A stretch of DNA of 64,000 bases from an uncultured Pelagibacteraceae bacterium (GTDB lineage: Bacteria; Pseudomonadota; Alphaproteobacteria; Pelagibacterales; Pelagibacteraceae): contig CACBYE010000002.1 in assembly GCA_902543375.1 (NCBI GenBank), forward strand, positions 62,001 to 126,000, given 5' to 3'. Below the pieces are notes generated by a model. That model saw only the letters and a program-made list of their open reading frames with translations, was not told where the DNA came from and did no database searches. The position numbers were made by a program, and so were the translations under genes. Numbering within the stretch: the stretch's first letter is position 1; every line of letters starts with the position of its first letter. This document shows, piece after piece, positions 27,666 to 39,797 of this stretch.

Positions 27666-28532
27666 TTAAATTTTCCATCTACTGTGAGTCCAAATCCATT
27701 GTTCAGGATTCGTCATTATCATTTTTTCTAAAATTTCATTGAGTTTTAATGTAATCATATCTATAGAGTCATTTTTTGAGAATTTAATATTCTCAAAAAT
27801 CTTCAATTTAAATTTGTTATCAATTAACCTCTCAATGTAAACGGGCACAACAGCAACATCAAATTTTTTAATAAATTGCGCTGGAATTGTTGTAGTTAAA
27901 GCTTTTTTTCCAAATAAATTACTTTCTATTCCCTCAGAAACTCTTTGGTCAATCATCAGCGCGATAGATGTTCCTTTTTTAAATTCTTTGAGTAGTTCTT
28001 TTGTGCCAGTAATTCCTTTTTTAATTTGTTTTTTACAAATGTATTTTTTTCTAATATTTTCCATTATTGGATTAAGTAAAAAATTATTTAATGGTCTATA
28101 TACTGCAGCCAAATCAATACCAGATTTCTCTAAATGCATGGCCATCAATTCAAAATTATTAAAATGTCCAGATATGAATATTACTGGCTTCTTAGAAAAT
28201 TTAATTTTTTCAAGTTCACTTTGATTTTCAATAATTATTTGATTTGAAAACTTTGGAGATGTTCTAAATTTTTCTATAAACATATATTCAGAAAAAATTT
28301 TTCCATAATTGATCCACACATTATTCATAATCTTATTTTTTTGAAGATCATTTAAGTTAGGAAAAGCTATTGACAAATTTGCATAAGAAGTTTTTTTTGA
28401 TCTAAATAATGGTCCAAATTTTTTAAATATAAACCCTGCAATAATTTGAGATATTCTTAATCCAACTAATTTGAATATCAGAAATAATGAAATAATTATC
28501 AAAAACTCAAAAGTATGTTTAATTAATTTCAT
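27666..28532 (-). CDS. lipid A late acyltransferase (LpxL/HtrB family)
   Basis: About 288 residues from the ATG preferred here (a TTG lies 15 bases further up). An N-terminal membrane anchor is followed by the acyltransferase motif GHFNNFELMAMHLEKSG (HxxxxE type), then VYRPLNNFLLNP, and a C-terminal TNPEQWIWTHSRWK, the late-acyltransferase ending. It adds a secondary acyl chain to Kdo2-lipid IVA. It overlaps lpxK by 14 bases and is last in the ubiA-msbA-waaA-lpxK unit. Confidence 0.9.
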   Translation of the reverse strand: MKLIKHTFEFLIIISLFLIFKLVGLRISQIIAGFIFKKFGPLFRSKKTSYANLSIAFPNLNDLQKNKIMNNVWINYGKIFSEYMFIEKFRTSPKFSNQIIIENQSELEKIKFSKKPVIFISGHFNNFELMAMHLEKSGIDLAAVYRPLNNFLLNPIMENIRKKYICKKQIKKGITGTKELLKEFKKGTSIALMIDQRVSEGIESNLFGKKALTTTIPAQFIKKFDVAVVPVYIERLIDNKFKLKIFENIKFSKNDSIDMITLKLNEILEKMIMTNPEQWIWTHSRWKI

Positions 28533-29475
28533 TGATTTTCGACTCAATTAATCCTGTTAATTTTTTTTGTTCTAATATTTCTAAATCTATCTTTATAAAG
28601 TTAATTTTCTCTCTCAAATTTACTGGAATCTTTACATAATCTTTTTCAGTTGTGATAATTTTAATATTTTTATTTTCAGCATTTTTTAATATTTTTATAA
28701 TATCAAAAGCTTTATAATTAAAATGATCTGGAAATATTATTTCTTCAACTATATTAAAATCATTTTTAATTAAAATTTCTTTAAAACTATTGTTATTTCC
28801 TATACCTGAAAATATTAGAAACTTATCATTTAAATTAAATTCATTTTTATTTTTTATTTTGAGAAAGGAATTAAATATTTGAATTTTTGGATTGATCTCA
28901 TTTATAGACTGATAAATTTCATTAAGGTCAAATTTTTTATCAACATTTTTTATAATCACTGCATCATATTTTTTTAAACTCTCTATTTTCTCTCTCATGG
29001 GCCCTGATGGTATCAGAAAGCCGTTACCAATCCAGTTTTCACTATCAAAACATACTAGTTTGAAATCATAATCAATTCGCCCATCTTGAAGACCATCATC
29101 AAAAATTAATAATTCATAATTTCTCTCAATTGCTTTCAGAATTATTTTTTGTCTGTTATCAGAAGTAATAAATTCAGATCTATTGTTAAGAATAATATGC
29201 TCATCTTTTTGATCTGGATAAAATTTTTTTGCCGTAGAAACTTTTAACTTAGTATTTTTGAATATTTCATAAAGTTTAATTACTGTAGGTGTTTTGCCAG
29301 TACCACCCAAATAAATATTTCCAACACAAATCGTTTTTATTTTTTGATATTTTTTTTTTGGTTTAATATTTAAAATGATATTGTTAATTCCAATGATTAA
29401 ATTTAAGGGAGTTAGTAAATAAGCAATAAAGTTAGGCTTTTTATAATCCCAAAATTTAGGTTTTTTAAATTTCAT
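28519..29475 (-). CDS. lpxK: tetraacyldisaccharide 4'-kinase
   Basis: 318 residues from the ATG chosen (a TTG two codons upstream is possible). The N-terminal membrane helix precedes the Walker A region VGNIYLGGTGKTPTVIKL. LIFDDGLQDGRIDYDF carries the catalytic DDGxQ motif, and GPMREKIESL and TTEKDYVK are further LpxK signatures. It phosphorylates the 4' position of the lipid A precursor at the inner membrane. It lies between waaA and the late acyltransferase gene, as expected for lipid A synthesis. Confidence 0.95.
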   Translation of the reverse strand: MKFKKPKFWDYKKPNFIAYLLTPLNLIIGINNIILNIKPKKKYQKIKTICVGNIYLGGTGKTPTVIKLYEIFKNTKLKVSTAKKFYPDQKDEHIILNNRSEFITSDNRQKIILKAIERNYELLIFDDGLQDGRIDYDFKLVCFDSENWIGNGFLIPSGPMREKIESLKKYDAVIIKNVDKKFDLNEIYQSINEINPKIQIFNSFLKIKNKNEFNLNDKFLIFSGIGNNNSFKEILIKNDFNIVEEIIFPDHFNYKAFDIIKILKNAENKNIKIITTEKDYVKIPVNLREKINFIKIDLEILEQKKLTGLIESKINEIN

Positions 29476-29484
29476 TAACAAATA

Positions 29485-30717
29485 TTAACAAATTTCATTA
29501 AAAATTTTATTTAAAATTTTTGTTCCTTCAAGAGTCAAATTTTTGATTGATTTTTTTGAATAGTTTTTTTTATCAAGTTTTTTCCTAAGCAAATTAGTCA
29601 AATGATTTTGATTTACTACCTTATAAGATACATTTTTTTTTTTAAGATGCCCGTAAATTTCCCTAAAATTTGAGATGTTGGGACCATGAAAAACACGGCA
29701 ACCGTACATTGCAGCTTCCAAAGGGTTTTGACCTCCATGATTTATTAATGAACCTCCAAGAAATACATTTTTGCATATTTTGAAAATGGATTTAGTTTTT
29801 CCGTAAGAATTCACTAAATATATATCTGTGTTAGATTTAATTTTCTTTTTAGGATAATCTAAATGAATATTAAGGTTAAGATTTTCTAATTCGTTCCTAA
29901 TTTTATCAATTCTATCTACATGCCTTGGAATAATTATTGTTAAAAGATCTTTATATTTTTTCTTTAATTTAAGATGGGTTAGTGCACAATACTTTTCTTC
30001 ATTATAATGAGTGCTTGATGCGCACCAAGAATTTTTTTTTAAAAGAAAGTTTTTTAAATTCTTATCTATTTTGATACTCTGATTTTCTGATTGACTAAAT
30101 TTTAAGTTTCCAAAATACTTAACATTATTTGCACCAAGTTTTTTTAAATATTTTTTTGACTCATAGCTAGATGACAAACATAACTGAAACTTACTAAAAA
30201 GAAATCTTGAAAGATTTGGAAATTTCATCCACCTATTGTATGTCTTTTTTGTAATTCGACCATTTAGAAGTATGATTGGAATTTTTCTATTATATAAATT
30301 ATTTACTGTATTTGGCCAAATTTCTGAGTCAACAAAGAAAGCTTTCGATGGTTTCCAATAATTTAAGAATTTTGATGATATAAAATTACAATCGATGGGA
30401 TAAAATTGATGAATGGTTTTTTTCAGACTCAATTTGTCTATTATAAAAGATGAACTAAGAGTATTCGATGTAATCAGGATTTGATTTATTGTTTTGTCTT
30501 TCTCAAGCTTTTCAATTAATGGTATAATACTTTGAATTTCGCCCACACTTGCACCATGAAACCAAAACAACTTTCCTGAAACTCTTTTTTTTGTAAAAAA
30601 ACCAATTTTTTCTATAAATCTTTTTATATTCTCTTTACGTTTGATTAGTCTAATTATTATTATTATGGGAGAAAAAAAAAATACTATATTTATTAAAACC
30701 TTATAAATAAAAAACAT
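29485..30717 (-). CDS. waaA: Kdo transferase (3-deoxy-D-manno-octulosonic acid transferase)
   Basis: 410 residues. An N-terminal membrane anchor precedes the GT-B domains with FWFHGASVGEIQSIIPLIE, the diagnostic WaaA opening, then DSEIWPNTVN. The C-terminal half has GGSLINHGGQNPLEAAMYG for sugar-nucleotide binding. It attaches Kdo to lipid IVA. It shares one base with the msbA stop (TAATG-type junction) and is followed by lpxK. Confidence 0.95.
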   Translation of the reverse strand: MFFIYKVLINIVFFFSPIIIIIRLIKRKENIKRFIEKIGFFTKKRVSGKLFWFHGASVGEIQSIIPLIEKLEKDKTINQILITSNTLSSSFIIDKLSLKKTIHQFYPIDCNFISSKFLNYWKPSKAFFVDSEIWPNTVNNLYNRKIPIILLNGRITKKTYNRWMKFPNLSRFLFSKFQLCLSSSYESKKYLKKLGANNVKYFGNLKFSQSENQSIKIDKNLKNFLLKKNSWCASSTHYNEEKYCALTHLKLKKKYKDLLTIIIPRHVDRIDKIRNELENLNLNIHLDYPKKKIKSNTDIYLVNSYGKTKSIFKICKNVFLGGSLINHGGQNPLEAAMYGCRVFHGPNISNFREIYGHLKKKNVSYKVVNQNHLTNLLRKKLDKKNYSKKSIKNLTLEGTKILNKIFNEIC

Positions 30718-32474
30718 TAAACTTTAATTTGTTTATTATAAAAGTTTTTATAAATTGATGATGTATCCATCAATTGCTGATGATTACCTTCGGCCACAAC
30801 ATTTCCAGAATCTATTACATAAATTCTATGAGAATTTAATATAGTTGATAATCTATGAGCAATCACAATTGTCGTTCTGTCTTTTGTAAGGAAACTTATT
30901 GCTTTTTGAATTTTATCCTCAGTTTCAGCATCTAGCGATGAAGTTGCTTCGTCCAATAATATTATTTTGCTTTTTTTTAATATAGCTCTAGCTATTGATA
31001 ATCTTTGTTTTTCACCTCCTGATAACCTTATCCCATTCTCACCAATTTTTGTCTCATATTTATTTTCTAATTTATCTATAAATTCTGATGCATAAGAGAG
31101 CTTGGCAGCATTATATATTTCTTCCTCAGAAGCATCCATATCCGCGTAAGCAATATTATTTTTAATTGTATCATCAAATAAATTTGTGTCTTGACTTACA
31201 AAAGAAATATTATTTCTCAAAGATTTTAGCTTCATTTTGTAAATTGATTGTTCATCAATAGTAATCTCACCAAGATCAGCATCATAAATTCTTGGAATTA
31301 AATTGAGTATTGTCGATTTACCACTACCACTATGACCAACTAATGACGTCATTTTTCCACCGATCATTTTTAAATTAATATTCTTTAAAGTTATAATTTT
31401 TTTTGTTTCATTATTTTCTTTTTCATTGTTGTAAGAAAATTCTATGTTTTTAAATTCAATATCACCATTCTTTAAGTCTAACTCTTTATCATCTTTGCTA
31501 GTCTTTAGTTTTGATTTTTCATCAATAATTGGAAGTATCCTTCGTGATGATGTTAGGCCTTGATTGACAACAATATTTAAAGTAGCCAATGATCTTACTG
31601 GTTGGTAAGCGAGCATCATAGCTGCTAAAAAAGAGAAAAAATTACTTATCTCTATTTCATCACTCATTACCAATTTTCCAGAGTAGTAAATTAATATAGC
31701 TATTATTATTCCTGTCATTATTTCCATAATTGGCGAAGCTCTAACAAAAACAATCGCCATTTTTTTTCCTTTTTCCTTAACTTTATCTAAAAAAACTTCA
31801 GCTCTATTTTTTTCATATATTTCTTTTTGAAAGATTTTGATCAGTTTATGATTTTTAAACATGTCTATTAAATATGAACTTAACACTCCTGCCGATTCCA
31901 TTTGTTGAAATGACACTTTTGTAATCCTTTTTCCCAAAGATCTAGCTGCAAAAGAAGCTAATGGAATCATTATGATTGCAATAAGCGATAATTCCCAATT
32001 TTGAAAAAACATCACACCCAATAAACCGATCAAAGTTAAAGTATCCTTAAACATATTTAAAATTGCTGTACTTATTAAATTTGTTAAATGTGCAACATCA
32101 TTTGTTATATTAGAAATAAATTTTCCAGTATGTTTATTGTCAATTAGTTTGGTATCAGCATCAATTAAGTTATTTAACATTTGAACCTGAACATCTTTTC
32201 TTACCTCTTGAGAAACTCCAATCATGGTGACTTTAGCTACGTATAAAGATAATCCTTTTGTCGTAAAAGCTATAATTATCAAAATTGGAATAATAAGAAT
32301 CATAGTTTGATCTTTATTAATAAAGATTTCTTTTATTGCGGGGTCTAAAAGATATGCAATTGATGATGTGCTTCCAGCTACAGCTATTGAAAGTAACAAA
32401 GCTAAAATAATCTTTTTTAGATGTTTACGAGTATAGTCTTTATAAAGTCTCTTTAAAATTTCAATATCTGACAT
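30717..32474 (-). CDS. msbA: lipid A export ABC transporter MsbA
   Basis: 585 residues in the half-transporter layout: six transmembrane helices in about the first 310 residues, then an ATPase domain with Walker A GHSGSGKST (380-388), signature LSGGEKQR (484-491), Walker B IILLDEA (504-510) and the AHRLSTI switch histidine. It flips lipid A-core across the inner membrane. Its place between ubiA and waaA in a lipid A block supports MsbA over other ABC exporters. Confidence 0.93.
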   Translation of the reverse strand: MSDIEILKRLYKDYTRKHLKKIILALLLSIAVAGSTSSIAYLLDPAIKEIFINKDQTMILIIPILIIIAFTTKGLSLYVAKVTMIGVSQEVRKDVQVQMLNNLIDADTKLIDNKHTGKFISNITNDVAHLTNLISTAILNMFKDTLTLIGLLGVMFFQNWELSLIAIIMIPLASFAARSLGKRITKVSFQQMESAGVLSSYLIDMFKNHKLIKIFQKEIYEKNRAEVFLDKVKEKGKKMAIVFVRASPIMEIMTGIIIAILIYYSGKLVMSDEIEISNFFSFLAAMMLAYQPVRSLATLNIVVNQGLTSSRRILPIIDEKSKLKTSKDDKELDLKNGDIEFKNIEFSYNNEKENNETKKIITLKNINLKMIGGKMTSLVGHSGSGKSTILNLIPRIYDADLGEITIDEQSIYKMKLKSLRNNISFVSQDTNLFDDTIKNNIAYADMDASEEEIYNAAKLSYASEFIDKLENKYETKIGENGIRLSGGEKQRLSIARAILKKSKIILLDEATSSLDAETEDKIQKAISFLTKDRTTIVIAHRLSTILNSHRIYVIDSGNVVAEGNHQQLMDTSSIYKNFYNKQIKV

Positions 32475-33340
32475 TAATTTAATTTCCCTGTTAATAACGA
32501 GACAAAAATCAACATCCCAAGAATATTATTAGATTTAAAAATTTTAAAGCAAGATAATGGTTCGCCAGAGTTAAAATTTTTTATTTGCATAATATACATT
32601 TGATAAATAATTATTACTAAAAAGATAAAATATAAATTATTAAATTCACTTAAGTAGCCAACCATTATTAAGCTTAATAAAAAGATTGTGTAACATATAT
32701 ATAAAAAAATAATTGGGTTTGATTTAAATTTTATTGAAGTTGATTTAAGTCCGATAATTTCATCATCTTTAATATCCTGAAACCCGTAAATTGTGTCGTA
32801 TCCAAGTGTCCAAAATATGGCTCCAAAATAAAATATGAGTGGTAATAAATTAATTTCAGCATTTATAGAGGTCCAACCTAAAATTAGACCATAATTGAAT
32901 GTTATACCTAAAAAAAGCTGTGGCCAGTATGTAAGTCTCTTCATCAATGGGTATGTAAAAGCAAGCGGCATTGAGGCTAATGCTATTATTATTGTAAAAA
33001 AGTTAAAATTAATAAGAACTAAGAAGGCGACTAAACACAAAATACTCGCATAGAATAATCCAAGTTTAACAGAAATTTTTCCTGAGGCTATTGGTCTATC
33101 TTTGGTTCTAAAAACTTTTTCATCGAATTTTCTATCGAGAATGTCGTTAACAATACACCCAGCTGATCTCATTAAAACAGATCCTAAAAAAAACAGTATC
33201 AGGTAGAAGAAATATGTTTTGAGATTTGAGGAAAAATCATATGCTAATGTTATCCCCCATGCGCAAGGCCAAAATAACAACATAAATCCAATTGGCTTTT
33301 TTAGTCTCGTAAGTTCAATAAAAAGATTTAATTGGTTCAT
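32474..33340 (-). CDS. ubiA: 4-hydroxybenzoate polyprenyltransferase
   Basis: 288 residues with about eight transmembrane helices. The first prenyl-diphosphate motif is NDILDRKFDEKVFRTKDRP beginning at residue 65. The second is GYDTIYGFQDIKDDEIIG. Both have the aspartates expected for UbiA of ubiquinone synthesis. It joins the polyprenyl chain to 4-hydroxybenzoate. It starts a minus-strand unit that continues into msbA with a one-base overlap, an unusual pairing of quinone and lipid A genes. Confidence 0.93.
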   Translation of the reverse strand: MNQLNLFIELTRLKKPIGFMLLFWPCAWGITLAYDFSSNLKTYFFYLILFFLGSVLMRSAGCIVNDILDRKFDEKVFRTKDRPIASGKISVKLGLFYASILCLVAFLVLINFNFFTIIIALASMPLAFTYPLMKRLTYWPQLFLGITFNYGLILGWTSINAEINLLPLIFYFGAIFWTLGYDTIYGFQDIKDDEIIGLKSTSIKFKSNPIIFLYICYTIFLLSLIMVGYLSEFNNLYFIFLVIIIYQMYIMQIKNFNSGEPLSCFKIFKSNNILGMLIFVSLLTGKLN

Positions 33341-33392
33341 AAGATTTTACTTGTAAATAACAAAGGCAAGATTGATAATCAAATTGATTCGT

Positions 33393-33800
33393 ATGAATAT
33401 AGATTACACAGTAACAGCGTTAATGTTTCCTGCAATTCCACTAATAATGGGTGTTTATTCTAATAGGTTTCATACATTAAGTTCTTTGATAAGAAAAATA
33501 CATGATGAGTATGTATTTGAAAAACACACTCCACCTGAATGGAAAGATCAATTATTAAATTTAGAAAAAAGAATAGGTGTTTTGAAATTAAGTATTTTAT
33601 TTGCTGCCTTCGGATTTCTTTTTAACATGCTGACTGTTTTTGGGCTTTATTTAGAGGAACTTTTTGTTGCTAGAATAATTTTTGGGTCTTGTTGTTTATC
33701 AATGATGATTTCAATTATATTTTTTATTATGGAAATTCAAATTTCAACTAAGGCTCTTAGGCTCCATCTTTCTGATATGGATATCCAATTTAAGGAATAA
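33393..33800 (+). CDS. DUF2721 family membrane protein
   Basis: 135 residues from the ATG chosen; a TTG 21 bases upstream also opens the frame. There are three hydrophobic segments: around residues 6-25, a middle pair about 65-105, and a C-terminal amphipathic stretch. NRFHTLSSLIRKIHDEY after the first helix matches the DUF2721 pattern. Function is unknown. It is a single gene whose last 11 bases overlap the 3' end of the convergent quinone reductase gene. Confidence 0.72.
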   Translation: MNIDYTVTALMFPAIPLIMGVYSNRFHTLSSLIRKIHDEYVFEKHTPPEWKDQLLNLEKRIGVLKLSILFAAFGFLFNMLTVFGLYLEELFVARIIFGSCCLSMMISIIFFIMEIQISTKALRLHLSDMDIQFKE

Positions 33801-34761
33801 TAACTGCGGGACCTGTTAATAATCTTGACTCTAAATCCTTATGAGCCTGAGCAGCATCATTCAAAGAATATTTCTTTGAAATTTCTACCTTGAATTTATT
33901 GGATAAGATAGCATCAAAAACTTTTTTAGCTGAGTCTACAAGTTCTTCTCTTTTAACAGTGTAATGAGCAATAGATGGTCGGGTAAAAAATAACCCTTTG
34001 GTATTTATATCTTTCTTAACATCAATTGTATCGACATATCCTGAGGCATTTCCAAATGCCACCATCATTCCTCTTATTTTTAATGTTTCAATTGAACCTT
34101 TAAAAGTTTTAATACCCACACCATCATAAACAACGTCGATACTATTTTTTCCAAAAATTCTCTCTACTTCTTCAACAAAATTTTTTTCTGAGTAATTAAT
34201 CACATGATGACAGCCATTTTTTTTCGCGATTTCCTCTTTATCTTTTGAACCAACAGTTCCAATTACTTCTGCACCTAAGGCATTAGCCCAAGGACATAAA
34301 ATTTGACCAAGACCGCCAGCTGCAGCATGATATAAAACTTTATCACCTTTTTTTAATGGATATGCTCTATGTAACAAATATTCTGCAGTAATTCCTTTTA
34401 ATGTAATACAAGAAGCCACTTCATCAGAAATACCATCAGGGACAGAGACTAATTTTTCCTCAGGCATTATTTGCTTTTCTGAGTAGGCTCCAATAGGCAT
34501 TGATGCATGAGTAACTCTATCGCCCACTTTGAATGATTTTACTTCAGATCCGACTTCTTCAATTACCCCACAAGCTTCAAGCCCGATACCACTGGGTAAT
34601 GGAATAGGGTAGAGGCCTGTGCGGTGATATATATCTATAAAGTTTAGACCAATCGATAGATTCTTTATTAAAACTTCTTTCGGTCCAGGCTTCCCTAATT
34701 CTACATCCCTTATAATCAAAACCTCTGGTCCACCAAACTTATCTATTTGAATTGACTTCAT
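33790..34761 (-). CDS. zinc-independent NADPH:quinone oxidoreductase
   Basis: 323 residues of the medium-chain dehydrogenase superfamily, QOR branch. NFIDIYHRTGLYPIPLPSGIG lacks the zinc ligands of alcohol dehydrogenases, and AAAGGLGQILCPWANALGA is the NADPH-binding loop. It would reduce quinones or unsaturated carbonyls. It is followed upstream on the same strand by pirin (3-base gap), and a CDGSH and a dehalogenase gene lie further upstream, suggesting a redox-themed minus-strand unit. Confidence 0.92.
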   Translation of the reverse strand: MKSIQIDKFGGPEVLIIRDVELGKPGPKEVLIKNLSIGLNFIDIYHRTGLYPIPLPSGIGLEACGVIEEVGSEVKSFKVGDRVTHASMPIGAYSEKQIMPEEKLVSVPDGISDEVASCITLKGITAEYLLHRAYPLKKGDKVLYHAAAGGLGQILCPWANALGAEVIGTVGSKDKEEIAKKNGCHHVINYSEKNFVEEVERIFGKNSIDVVYDGVGIKTFKGSIETLKIRGMMVAFGNASGYVDTIDVKKDINTKGLFFTRPSIAHYTVKREELVDSAKKVFDAILSNKFKVEISKKYSLNDAAQAHKDLESRLLTGPAVIIP

Positions 34762-34764
34762 TAT

Positions 34765-35601
34765 CTATTTTACAAATGTTCCGTTATGATAATCTTGAAC
34801 AGCTTGCAAGATTTCTGCTTTGGTGTTCATTACAAATGGTCCACCCCGAGCTATTTCTTCATTTATAGGTTTGCCCGAAATAATTAAGAATTTTGCATTG
34901 GATTTTGCTTTAATTTTTAAATCCTCACCGTTTGAAAGTAAAATTAAAGTGCTGTCCTTAACTTTTTTATGTTCTTTTTCCCCAATTTTGATTTCTCCCT
35001 TTATAAGATAGATAAAAGTATTGTGAGTTGAAGGAAGACTAAATTTAAAATCTTTATCTTTACCCAATTCAACATCGAAATAAATAGGCTCTAAATTATG
35101 TCCTTTAACTGGTCCTTCAGCTTTTTCAAATTTACCCGCTATGACTTTAACTAGTTTATCCTTATCTTTATGCATATTCATTTTATCTGCATCAATATAG
35201 ATATACTCTGGTTTACTCATTTTTAATTTCGCAGGCATATTTATCCATAGCTGAAACCCATGTAGTTTACCTTCTTTCATTGCTGGCATTTCTGAGTGAA
35301 TTATACCACTACCTGTTTTCATCCATTGAACATCGCCAGCAGTCATTCTACCTTTTCCACCAGTGCTATCTTCGTGTTCGAAATCTCCTGCTAGCATATA
35401 TGTTACGGTCTCAATTCCTCTATGTGGATGCGGAGGAAATCCAGCAATATAATCCTCACTATTTTCTGAACCAAATTCATCTAACATCAAAAAAGGATCA
35501 AAATAATTTGGTTCTACACCAATACTTCTTTTTAATTTAACTCCAGCTCCATCTGATGCTGGAATGGGATCAATGATTTTGCTTACTTCAATATTTTTCA
35601 T
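34765..35601 (-). CDS. pirin family protein
   Basis: 278 residues with the bicupin pirin fold. The N-terminal cupin has the metal-binding pattern FPPHPHRGIETVTYMLAGDF and HSEMP, with the conserved histidines and glutamate. The C-terminal cupin is degenerate, as in other pirins. Some bacterial pirins have quercetinase activity and others bind enzymes; the role here is unknown. It lies between a quinone reductase gene and a 36-base gap to the CDGSH gene. Confidence 0.92.
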   Translation of the reverse strand: MKNIEVSKIIDPIPASDGAGVKLKRSIGVEPNYFDPFLMLDEFGSENSEDYIAGFPPHPHRGIETVTYMLAGDFEHEDSTGGKGRMTAGDVQWMKTGSGIIHSEMPAMKEGKLHGFQLWINMPAKLKMSKPEYIYIDADKMNMHKDKDKLVKVIAGKFEKAEGPVKGHNLEPIYFDVELGKDKDFKFSLPSTHNTFIYLIKGEIKIGEKEHKKVKDSTLILLSNGEDLKIKAKSNAKFLIISGKPINEEIARGGPFVMNTKAEILQAVQDYHNGTFVK

Positions 35602-35637
35602 CAGTTTAAAATAGTTGTTATATTTTGATTTGCAATA

Positions 35638-35877
35638 TCACTTTTTATTATGTGAGCCATCACAGAAAGGCTGATCATTTGTTTGTTTGCATGCACAAAA
35701 AAACATTTTTTTTGTAAATTCAGCTTTATAAACTAAAGGTTTAAACCCTGTTCCTTTATGCGAACCATCACAAAACGGCTGCTTGGAGCTTTTACCACAA
35801 CTACACCAAAAATAAGATTTTCCTTGCTCAATATCTACAGCGATTGAACTTTCTCCTGCTCTTTGTCCTTTATTCAT
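35638..35877 (-). CDS. CDGSH iron-sulfur domain protein
   Basis: 79 residues carrying two complete CDGSH motifs: CSCGKSSKQPFCDGSH and CACKQTNDQPFCDGSH. Each has the C-x-C ... C...H ligand set for a 2Fe-2S cluster. Tandem small CDGSH proteins are common in Proteobacteria and are thought to act in redox or iron-sulfur traffic. It sits 2 bases downstream of the dehalogenase-like gene on the same strand, so the two are probably cotranscribed. Confidence 0.93.
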   Translation of the reverse strand: MNKGQRAGESSIAVDIEQGKSYFWCSCGKSSKQPFCDGSHKGTGFKPLVYKAEFTKKMFFCACKQTNDQPFCDGSHNKK

Positions 35878-35879
35878 GT

Positions 35880-36551
35880 TTATTTTTTTTTAATCAAATT
35901 TACAAGTTCTCTTAAATTTTTTATTTGATTATCAGGCTTGTAATCAAGTTTGTCAAAGATATTATGGTTCCTATTTACCCAAATAGATTGATACCCATAA
36001 TTTCCTCCTCCAGATACATCCCACGTATTTGCACTTAAAAAAGCAACTTCATTTTTTGCAATTTGATATTTTTTAATTGGTAGATCATAAACACTTGAGT
36101 CTGGTTTATAAACACCAACTTCTTCAACAGAGAATAAATCATCAAATAAATTATCTAAATTATTGCTTTTAACTAACTCTTTTAAAAGAGAAGGAGTTCC
36201 ATTAGAAAGTATCGCTAATTTAAAACTTTTTTTTTTTAATATTTTAAGAGTTTCATTCACTTCTTCAAAAGGTGAGAGAACTTTATACAAATTTAGTAGT
36301 TCACTTTTCATTGAAGAGTCTATATCAAAAACCATCATAGATTTGTCTAAACTATCTTCTGTAATTTGCCAAAAATCTTTATGTCGCCTCATCAAACTTC
36401 TTAGCCATGTGTATTCTAGCTGAGTATTTCGCCAAAAGTTTGCAAAACCTTCCCACTTATCTCCAATTTTATCTTTACATTTTTCAGCAGCAGAATTTAC
36501 GTCAAACAATGTGCCATAAGCATCAAAAATTATTGCTTTAATATTTTTCAT
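35880..36551 (-). CDS. haloacid dehalogenase type II-like HAD hydrolase
   Basis: 223 residues. FDAYGTLFDVNSA is the HAD motif I with the nucleophile aspartate and the type II 2-haloacid dehalogenase continuation. AILSNGTPSLLKELV is motif II with serine. VYKPDSSVYDLPIKKY and FLSANTWDVSGGGNYGYQSIW complete motifs III-IV. The substrate may be a 2-haloacid or an unrelated phosphoester; sequence alone does not decide. It is divergent from rsmE with a 17-base gap. Confidence 0.85.
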   Translation of the reverse strand: MKNIKAIIFDAYGTLFDVNSAAEKCKDKIGDKWEGFANFWRNTQLEYTWLRSLMRRHKDFWQITEDSLDKSMMVFDIDSSMKSELLNLYKVLSPFEEVNETLKILKKKSFKLAILSNGTPSLLKELVKSNNLDNLFDDLFSVEEVGVYKPDSSVYDLPIKKYQIAKNEVAFLSANTWDVSGGGNYGYQSIWVNRNHNIFDKLDYKPDNQIKNLRELVNLIKKK

Positions 36552-36568
36552 AATTTAACTTAACACAA

Positions 36569-37270
36569 ATGAGTAATATTAGATTATTTTTTTCAGACAC
36601 ACTATCAGCTGACATGACTGATAAATTAGATAAGCCTCAATCACATTATCTAACTAAAGTGATGAGAGTTAAAGAAAATGAGGTTTTCTCTTTGTTTAAT
36701 AAAGAGGGAGAGTGGGAAGCAAAAATTTTGGGATTATCTAAAAGTATTGTTGAGTTTAAAACTATAAAAAAAATTAGACAAAAAGAAAATAATAATGAAA
36801 TTTGGTTAGCATTCTCCCCAATTAAAACAAATTATCAAAATTTTATGATACAAAAAGCTACAGAATTAGGGATTACAAAATTTTTACCAATTATTTTTGA
36901 TAGAACAATTGTTAGAAAGATTAATGAAGATCGTTTAGGAAAAATAGTTGTAGAGGCAAGTGAACAATCAGGCCGAATTAATATACCTTTTATTGAGTCC
37001 ATTCAAAAATTAGATAATTTTTTGAGAGAAAATACAATGGATTTAATATTTACAGATTTAAACTCAGAAAATAAAAAAGTTGATAAATCAAAATTCACTG
37101 GCAAACCAGTTTGTATAATTATAGGTCCAGAGGGTGATTTTTCAGAGGTCGAAAGACAAAAAATTCTCTCTTTCAGGGGAGTCCAATCGGTCAAGATCAG
37201 TGAAAATATTTTAAGGTCAGAAACAGCGGTCATATCTGCAATTTCGATCGTAAATTATGTGATTAATTGA
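36569..37270 (+). CDS. rsmE: 16S rRNA (uracil1498-N3)-methyltransferase
   Basis: 233 residues. An N-terminal PUA-like domain (SHYLTKVMRVKENEVFSLF) is followed by a SPOUT knot. IQKATELGITKFLPI, the short IIGPEGDFSEVE and LRSETAVISAISIVNYVI are the SAM-binding signatures of RsmE. It methylates U1498 of 16S rRNA. A 60-base gap separates it from the cytochrome oxidase operon, which probably has its own promoter there. Confidence 0.95.
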   Translation: MSNIRLFFSDTLSADMTDKLDKPQSHYLTKVMRVKENEVFSLFNKEGEWEAKILGLSKSIVEFKTIKKIRQKENNNEIWLAFSPIKTNYQNFMIQKATELGITKFLPIIFDRTIVRKINEDRLGKIVVEASEQSGRINIPFIESIQKLDNFLRENTMDLIFTDLNSENKKVDKSKFTGKPVCIIIGPEGDFSEVERQKILSFRGVQSVKISENILRSETAVISAISIVNYVIN

Positions 37271-37330
37271 TAAATTGTCGCGAAAACTAAAGTGTAATTT
37301 TCACAAAAGAGCTTTATATACCTACATACT

Positions 37331-39777
<2,447 letters not shown>

Positions 39778-39797
39778 TAATAAGCAAAGTAAAACTG

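Noticed and set aside
37271-37330. Promoter for the cytochrome oxidase operon
   Set aside because: A promoter is expected in this 60-base gap, but no -35/-10 pair with good spacing stood out from AT-rich background, so no site is called.
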